The position numbers and the translations under genes are program-made. Of a DNA stretch of 64,000 nucleotides, positions 57,690 through 64,000 are shown one piece after another (within the stretch, counting starts at the first letter, position 1; every line of letters begins with the position of its first letter). The notes beneath the pieces were generated by a model. That model was not told the DNA's origin. It ran no database searches and saw nothing but the letters and a program-made list of their open reading frames with translations. The stretch lies in NCBI GenBank assembly GCA_001695595.3, contig MBPM02000009.1, positions 806,001 to 870,000 on the forward strand. The letters run 5' to 3'. This stretch comes from Plasmopara viticola (Eukaryota; Oomycota; Peronosporomycetes; Peronosporales; Peronosporaceae).

Positions 57690-58850
57690 ATATCAATAAA
57701 GACTAAAGTCAATTTGTTGGTGTCTTTTTGCTGCTTTGCTCTCGTTTGCACTGATGGCGTTTCGGTTTCTATCTCGATTGATGCGGTATCTGTATCGCAA
57801 GGACTGCAATATTGTGCTGCTCAAAGGTTATTATATGGACGCATTCGCAAAAATGCTCCAAACGAAAATTCGGTTGGAGGGTCAAGAAGAGTATACGTCT
57901 GATTCTATAGTCAATGTCTTGAGTAGGCAAGCTAAACAGCAATATTTACATCTCGACTTTTGAAAGATAACATGCAGCACGATCGAAAACGGATTTCATT
58001 GTAAAATATGCACAAGTCCTAGTTAAGTCTTCCCGAGTCGTTGAATTTCGCTGGCAAATTTGGAACGACGATTTTGTGAGGAACGAATAGCATTTCGTCA
58101 GGCTAAGAAAGACCTTTTTCGAGGTAAAAAAGCCCAAGTGGTGGAAATCTTAGAATTGAGAGCAGCGCGAACAAGAGAGCAAGAGGAGTCAGACAACTTC
58201 GCCGCAAAGAAAGCTCGACAAGTTGTAAAGCAAAACGAAATCGGCAATTAATTCGAAGGAAGACGGCATCGGGGAAATGGGGGTGCTATTTCCACACGGA
58301 TTTGGAACACTGGGGGCACTAAAAGAGAAATTAGGGCGGAATTTGAGCATTAAGCGAGTGATTCGCTACGTTGGCGAGTGGAGAAATGGCTCGAAGCATG
58401 GTAAAGAAACGTACTTTTGGGCCACGGAAGAGTTTTGGAAAGAACCTTTTTTGAGGGACGAAATGCAAGGCAAATACATCTGCATGAGTGGTGAGAACGC
58501 AAATGACGATCTCAATAGTTGTCGAGAAAGTTTAAGACGGAAAGCTAAGGAAGAGCTGCAGAACCGCAAACAGGTCAGCGAGTTCGCTTTTTCAATGCAG
58601 GCCAGCATGTGTGCTGGGCGGACGAGTTGGGGCAAGGAGTCGTGTTCATCTTCGAACTTATCGGCCTTTTGCCAAGCCGCTCATGTTCACTGTTCAAAAG
58701 GAGGAGTTCGAAGCGATAATTATGAGCTATGACCAGCTAGCAGACCGTCACCTTCGTCGAAATTGCAAGACCAAGAAAAGCCGCGGGCTATCGCTGTCGA
58801 ACGTCAATTTTCGATTGATTAATTCTCGGTCCGTGAAAAGAATGCTTTTG
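57690..58850 (+). pseudogene. Decayed small gene and MORN-repeat gene, copy C
   Basis: The best-preserved copy. It starts with a hydrophobic Ser/Val-rich frame (57,714-57,902), then a charged coiled-coil-like frame (58,060-58,251), a frame with IRYVGEWRNGSKHGKETYFW, a MORN repeat (58,277-58,732), and the tail in a third frame (58,611-58,985). A second MORN-like segment (MGVLFPHGFGTLG) lies near 58,277. The successive frames are shifted and separated by stops without convincing splice sites, so I call it a pseudogene. A spliced gene is the alternative. Confidence 0.6.
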
Positions 58851-59204
58851 AGGAAAAGTAGAGCTTCGAGGAAATTGCATGAAGGAACTATCAAAATTTT
58901 GGACGGTCGCCTAATCATTTTATCTGATTTACTTTGCAGAGCGTTTTTTCACTATGCTCGCGTGTTTGAGTTCATTAGGGCATAACTATTCAGGGTATCA
59001 GCATCTGAGATTTTGTCATGCAACAAATGTATATGTATGTCCATGTTCTAATACTACTGTGCAAGAGTATTGAATGTTTGTACCACAATATAGATATATA
59101 ATATGGCGAGTACCGATCCGAGCGTTGAATGACCAAACATCATGTTACAGCAGCAGAAGAAATTAAACCTCGCAATTACAACGAATAAATAAGTTATTAC
59201 CACG

Positions 59205-60760
59205 ACATGGTCCCCAACAAGTCTTGTCTTCCCCAGCCTTCTACAAACGTCCAAAACGCCATATACACGATTGCTTAGTGATGCAAAAGCCATGAACAAA
59301 TTAAACGCGCGTTTGCATTGGCTACTTTGCTTGCCTTTTCGGTAACTCGGCGTCATATTATTTAAGAATGACAGATAAATACTTTATTATGGAGCTGAAT
59401 CATTCGGTAGTTGTCGAGTTCCGAAAAAGATTATGACTATGCTGCTCGAATTATCGATAATGTTGCATGTAGATTACAAAAACTTATTTTATTCAACAGA
59501 GACCAGCCACAGAGTCAAGCGATGTATGCCGTTGCTTTCCGGGATACCAGCTAACGACGCACAACATTAAAGAAGCAAAATAGTCGGAGGTTTTACTCGA
59601 AATGCAGGCATGTGCTCAACTTGACTGTATTGTACATGGATCATCAATCAACACCGTAATGAGGTTGACGTGCACGACACCGGAGAAGCTTTCGGGCGCC
59701 ATTGAAGTAGGCCATTATTTTATTTCCACGGCGAACTTTGGGGCGGATACGTTCTTAGCGAACTTGTCGATACTAACCTTCATGTGCGGCTAGGCCTACT
59801 AGTCGTCGCTAAGGGATTTATCTCCTACTACTCTTTATTTGAAAGTCAACAAACAGAAGGTGACGCATTCTGCTTCGCTTTCTTACTGCCCGTGAGTTTG
59901 TGTACCTTGCCATCATGTCTAATATTCTAGAGAGTAGCTATTGTGCAGCCGAGAAGTGACTTAGCTGGGAGTCGGGATTGGTTTCGCCGGCAAGGCACGC
60001 AGAGTAATATATTCTGTCGGCTTTTTGATGTGTTAAATTATCGGATCAGGTGTGTACAACACCAAAGATTAGTTGACGATGCCAGAATGTTTTGATCAAG
60101 AGCGGCTTTGTCGAAGCATTCATACATGGTCGAGGCACTGAATTTATAGTAGAAGAGCTGAAAGAAATTATCGCAAAGTTGATGGTGTAAAAGCGAAATC
60201 GATCTATCAAGAACACGTTGGCAACCACGATTTGCGGGCAAATTCAAATGTAATTTTTCGATGTTTCCGTTGCCCTCTGACTCAAACAGAATAATTGACC
60301 ACACTGTGATATCAATCCGAACAAGCTACCACGGCATCGCCAGGCTAGCTCATTGTTGGACAAGATGTAACTTCCCGACAAGTTATTTGGCTACAATTCA
60401 AAGTGTCAATTTGATGAAATGTAAGCGTAATTTGCGGCTGAAGCTTCAAGAATTAGCTGCACTCTTGTGCACTACAGCTTTACTTTGCGATAGATGTGAC
60501 ATAGAGTTGCGGGCACGGCTGTGCCGCCGTCTTTGAGACCGGACGACGTTAGCTCATGTGAGCTCAAGAGCTTCGTGGACCTTGTTTCCAGTTCTACTTC
60601 GTGCTGCTTTTCTTGCGAAATAAGTAGAAGGAAAACTATCGGTCGACATGATCGCAAACGCACATTCAGTTCAATATGTAGAAAAATAACGATGTGCTAC
60701 GAGTATAATTTTGATGGTATTGCAGCAAGACTAGATTTCAATTGTTGGCGTTTATTCAGC
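59205..60760 (+). repeat. Cassette C blocks between the MORN relic and the effector
   Basis: 59,205-59,640, 59,655-60,030, 60,080-60,290 and 60,538-60,760 correspond to blocks of copies A and B. The 59,655-60,030 block is flipped relative to copy B. 60,300-60,530 is found only here. No intact gene is present. Confidence 0.7.
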
Positions 60761-60797
60761 AGACAAAAAAAGTAAGCGGGAGTTCTCACACTATTTT

Positions 60798-61676
60798 TTA
60801 CTTTGCTACAAAGTGTAGGTACTCAAAACGAAGCGCTTGAAAAACCACCTCATCCAACCTCGTACGACTATCTGCGAACAAGTGAGGAATTCTCTCGTAA
60901 AGTTGCACTTCATGAATTTCCGCTGTCTTCCACGAGGCGTAAAGTTTTGCTTTTAAGTTCAAAGCGAATTCTCCAAAGTTTTTAATGTCTTTGAAATGAC
61001 TGAAGCCAGCTATCACTTTGGAAGTTAGACCCAACTCCTGCATCCTTTGAAGCGCTTTTGCTTTTGAAAAAGGCATACTAACCTTCGATTCTTTGCTCAA
61101 TTGGAGGAGTTGAATGTACAATGCAACTTTCACTTGTTTGTCGAAGACGTGCTTGGGATTTTCGAATGGCACCTTATAGAAAAGTTTCTCGACAGGCACT
61201 GACTTCGACAATTTCATCAAATCGAGGTCATCATCCTGAGGAATATTGATTCGATGCTCTGGAACAGGCAATTTATTTCGCTCGGCCATGAGCAGTGGCG
61301 TTTTCAATGAAGAGTACTCATCTTGACCGTCCGTAATATAGCGAGAGACTTTTGAAACAGCTGCCTTAAGAATGTCCTGTACGCTGCTTAGCACTGCCGT
61401 TTTTAATTCATTTGATACCATGAGACGTCTTGCGCTTTTAAGGTTGTGATCAGTGCCGATTGCATTTGTTGGGGTTTCATTGTCGGTATTAAGGGCTGTT
61501 AGCGAGGGAGCAACTAATGCGCGAGACGTGGAACGAAGCTCGGTGCCGATCGAGTCCGTGGTATTAAATACGAAGCTAATATCGTCCAAGTCTTTAGATT
61601 GTTCGTTTCGCAGGTTGAGCGCGATGGATGGATACATTCGAAAAGATAAAAGGACGAAAATGGGCTGTAACCGCAT
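60798..61676 (-). CDS. RxLR-like secreted effector candidate, cassette C
   Basis: A 292-aa intronless protein starting at the Met at 61,676 (MRLQPIFVLLSFRMYPSIAL, a likely signal peptide). The frame is open further upstream, but that extension would hide the signal peptide. The first ~130 residues are nearly identical to the cassette B effector; a two-residue deletion removes Asn-Asn before the first motif and TGLR becomes TELR. The second site RRLM is kept. The C-terminal half has many more replacements, mostly non-conservative, and the last 35 residues differ strongly. This is the usual pattern for effector paralogues under divergent selection. A hAT element sits 238 bp upstream of the start codon. 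Confidence 0.7.
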   Translation of the reverse strand: MRLQPIFVLLSFRMYPSIALNLRNEQSKDLDDISFVFNTTDSIGTELRSTSRALVAPSLTALNTDNETPTNAIGTDHNLKSARRLMVSNELKTAVLSSVQDILKAAVSKVSRYITDGQDEYSSLKTPLLMAERNKLPVPEHRINIPQDDDLDLMKLSKSVPVEKLFYKVPFENPKHVFDKQVKVALYIQLLQLSKESKVSMPFSKAKALQRMQELGLTSKVIAGFSHFKDIKNFGEFALNLKAKLYASWKTAEIHEVQLYERIPHLFADSRTRLDEVVFQALRFEYLHFVAK

Positions 61677-61906
61677 GGCTGGCTGTCGCGCTATCTTGGG
61701 GTTTACGGGCGAATTGAAGAGTGGTGACACCCGATCGGATACAATAACCGTATCTAATAACACTGTAAACAATTTGATCGCTCGTGATTTGGTGGGTGAT
61801 ATTTAATGGTATCATAGAACTGCCTCTAATTGTTTATTGTCGAATAATTGCCCAGAACCCACGTTGTAGGAGGACTGCTTTATCATTTTTGAGTACGATC
61901 GGTGGT

Positions 61907-64000
61907 CTTTTAACTAGGGATGGGGACGTAAACGGTGTTAACGCAAATAAAATGTGGTTCCCGTTCCCGTCTGGGAGTTCCCGTTCACGTTTTTTAGACG
62001 TTGCTTGACGTCTCAGAAAGACAAACAAACCAATAGTTTGAAACCATACCATGTTCAAGCTGCACAAACATAAGAACGGACGGGAGAAGAATTTGTAAGA
62101 CAAGTCGGCTGCTGGCACATTAAAGCTGATGTGACTTGTGCAAAAAGTCTATTTACAACATGTAACTCTATAGCACGTTTCTACCGTACGTCTTCAGCTA
62201 CTCCTCTGGTTCCTCGCCAATCGTATTGCTGTAAAGAAAAATGAGATCTCTTAGGTTGGAACAAGACAACCTAGTACGCCGTGCTGTGATAAGGATTCCT
62301 GCCCACGAGAAGCAGCGCTCTGAAGGTACTGATGTAGCTACCATGCCAAAATATTTCCTCGCAATAGGAGTTAAGAGCGGAAAATCATTGCCATTTTCGC
62401 GCCACCACTTGAGACCATCGTCAAGTTTCTGTGTTTTCGACTTCTGCTCTCGGCACGTATTTTCTTGTGCCTTTTAATGGGACCTATCGTAGTATCGATT
62501 CACCTCTGCCTCTACTTTTGCACGAAGCGACAACCCGTTTTGCACTTGAGGATGAGGCGATCTTCGCTTGCGTCCAAGGAGATCATTTATGAAGTTCTCT
62601 TCTTCATCGCTATCCTCATCGAAGCTCGTGCTGTAGATATCATCGACGGCATTAGCACCAGCAGAGCGCATTGCCTCGCTCACCAAGAACTCCCTCCCTT
62701 CTATTTTTTTCTGTTGCGTCCAGTGACTTACCATGCACGAATTGAGGATCAAGCAAGCAGCAATATTTCACATCCAAAGGTAATTGCTTGAATCTTTTCG
62801 GAGCAAAAATAAGAAAAACCGACGGACAAGATGCATGCGTTCCAGCACCGAGCTATAGTAATATTCTCCAGCGTGAGCAGGCGATATTTTGGCAAATATC
62901 CTCTGATCTAATAGCCGCTTTTCAAGAAGGCGTATACATAGATAAATCAATGTAGCAGTGGGGTATGTTTTACATGATAGTGTCTTAGTTACCAGCTCAA
63001 AAACCACAAGAAGCTTGTCGAGGCATTGGATGCTAAACCACATTTCTCCAGTGGGCCTCACAATACTTGCGTCGCTGAACTCTTCTTTGCCTTTCGCTGT
63101 CAATATAAACTCCATGAATGATTGGATACTAGGACGAAGTTGCAGAAGGCGTTGAATCATGTGATGCGTGCTATTCCAGCGGGTGGCTACATTTGAAATA
63201 ACGATTAGAGGTACGGCCACATTTTGTAGCGACTTCAATTGTCTTTTCCTTTAGAACTTTTGTTGAAGTAGTGAACAATTTTGCGAAAGCTAGAAACATG
63301 CATTCTTGTTTCACTTATGGCTTACTTCATAGCGTTTAGAATTGAAGTTGTTGTCCGCACACTAAGACAATCATCAAGAAGACCTCCATCCAGCGTGTCA
63401 TCAGCATTAACGTCCAGTAGCTCAGATTTATGTGAAACGCTGTCTATAGAACTTGCAATCGTTTGGGATTTGATATCCACCATTTCTTGCTCCAAGAACG
63501 CAATAGCTTCCAGTTCAATTGCAAGGTTCTCAATCCACTGCTCTCCTCATCTTCACTGTCAGCAATATTTTCAACCTCCTCCCTAACTTCCTCGTTCCCG
63601 TCATTATCCTCTTCCACATTTGTCACTTCGACACTTGTTTTCGAGAGAGCTCCTGATACAATCAAATGTAGCGTCCCCACTTGCGCATGAGCACGCCCAG
63701 GTTGCATTTAATCCTGATGCCAGTGTGCTTCCCACGAAAACTCATAACTTCTAAAGTGTACGCCATCATCTCAAAATTGGTATTCACAAAATGAATAGTT
63801 AGCGAAATATAGCTATCTGTTGCTCGAGATGTCCACATGTCAGATGTGAGAGAATAGAAGTCTGCATCTTCAGCAATCTGCGTCTTTACCAGCGATCGCT
63901 TGAACTGACAGTAATTTTGCATTTTTTCAGTAATAGTGCGGCGAGAGGGTAGCTCGTACAGACCTCTCATCGTCTGAATCAACGTAAAAAAGAACGAAGC
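61907..64000 (-). mobile_element. hAT DNA transposon, 3' part, running off the window
   Basis: The element starts at 61,915 with tagggatggggacg, like the (C/T)AGGG-type ends of hAT elements. The 8 bp just outside (cttttaac, 61,907-61,914) are the expected target duplication. The paralogous effector promoter has the same octamer running straight into agtatcaaat at 56,809, an empty site. The transposase reads leftwards from beyond 64,000. The other end is outside the window. Confidence 0.8.
62200..64000 (-). pseudogene. hAT transposase, broken, 5' end outside window
   Basis: Minus-strand fragments occur in family order: YSLTSDMWTSRATDSYISLT (63,662-63,982), HLIVSGALSKTSVEVTNVEE (63,444-63,707), SNVATRWNSTHHMIQRLLQL (62,768-63,238), an acidic linker (62,474-62,752), and the dimerisation region with FGMVATSVPSERCFSWAG (about 62,280-62,360). 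Frames change between fragments and stops occur near 63,330 and 63,245, so the copy is inactive. hAT transposases cut and paste DNA and make 8-bp target duplications. The BED zinc finger would lie beyond the window. Confidence 0.8.

Noticed and set aside
61677..61772. 32-codon in-frame extension of the cassette C effector
   Set aside because: The paralogue has no such extension and the downstream Met begins a signal peptide.

Overview
The window is nuclear DNA of an oomycete, most likely a plant-pathogenic Phytophthora or downy mildew relative. Genes are intron-poor and their few introns are 54-70 bp. The oomycete signs are two secreted AA17-type lytic polysaccharide monooxygenases, two RxLR-like secreted effector candidates, and retroelement and hAT debris around them. 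The intact WDR90/POC16 centriole-flagellum gene favours a lineage that still makes flagellated zoospores. The species cannot be named from the sequence alone.

Layout. 1-4,473 has no recognisable gene. 4,474-12,829 is a compact housekeeping block: an unrecognised 390-aa protein (-), a mitochondrial-type cyclophilin (+) and a six-exon WDR90/POC16 homologue (-, about 1,980 aa once its N-terminal CFAP20-like exons are joined). 13,040-16,330 is a strongly diverged satellite with ~105-bp monomers in a ~0.96-kb higher-order period, interrupted by a tRNA-Glu-like insert. 16,399-19,802 holds a four-exon PTEN/tensin-type phosphatase with a C2 domain, and an Mpv17/PMP22 protein. A gene-poor stretch (19,803-24,864, with one SINE/LINE-like copy) leads to a flavin-reductase-like protein (+) convergent with the nonsense-mediated decay factor UPF2 (-).

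From about 30.8 kb the window becomes repeat-structured and pathogenicity-related. Two nearly identical AA17 LPMO genes lie tail to tail in a large inverted repeat (33,895-36,575 and 37,040-39,820, ~0.46 kb spacer). Parts of their flanks recur at 51,421-52,470 and 57,085-57,660 without the gene. A second shared cassette contains a decayed MORN-repeat gene, noncoding blocks and an RxLR-like effector. It is present in tandem as copy B (51.4-56.8 kb) and copy C (57.1-61.9 kb), and as a rearranged copy A without a visible effector (30.8-33.6 kb). Between them lie Ty3/gypsy and possible Ty1/copia fossils, a second SINE/LINE-like copy, and a BioD-like P-loop protein (46,180-47,382, -). The right edge is a broken hAT transposon inserted just upstream of the copy C effector; copy B preserves the empty site.

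Reading of the whole: a conserved housekeeping half next to a fast-evolving island. In that island secreted plant-interaction genes have been copied, inverted and kept open while the MORN gene carried in the same duplications has decayed. All functional names come from recognising protein motifs by eye; no database search was run.
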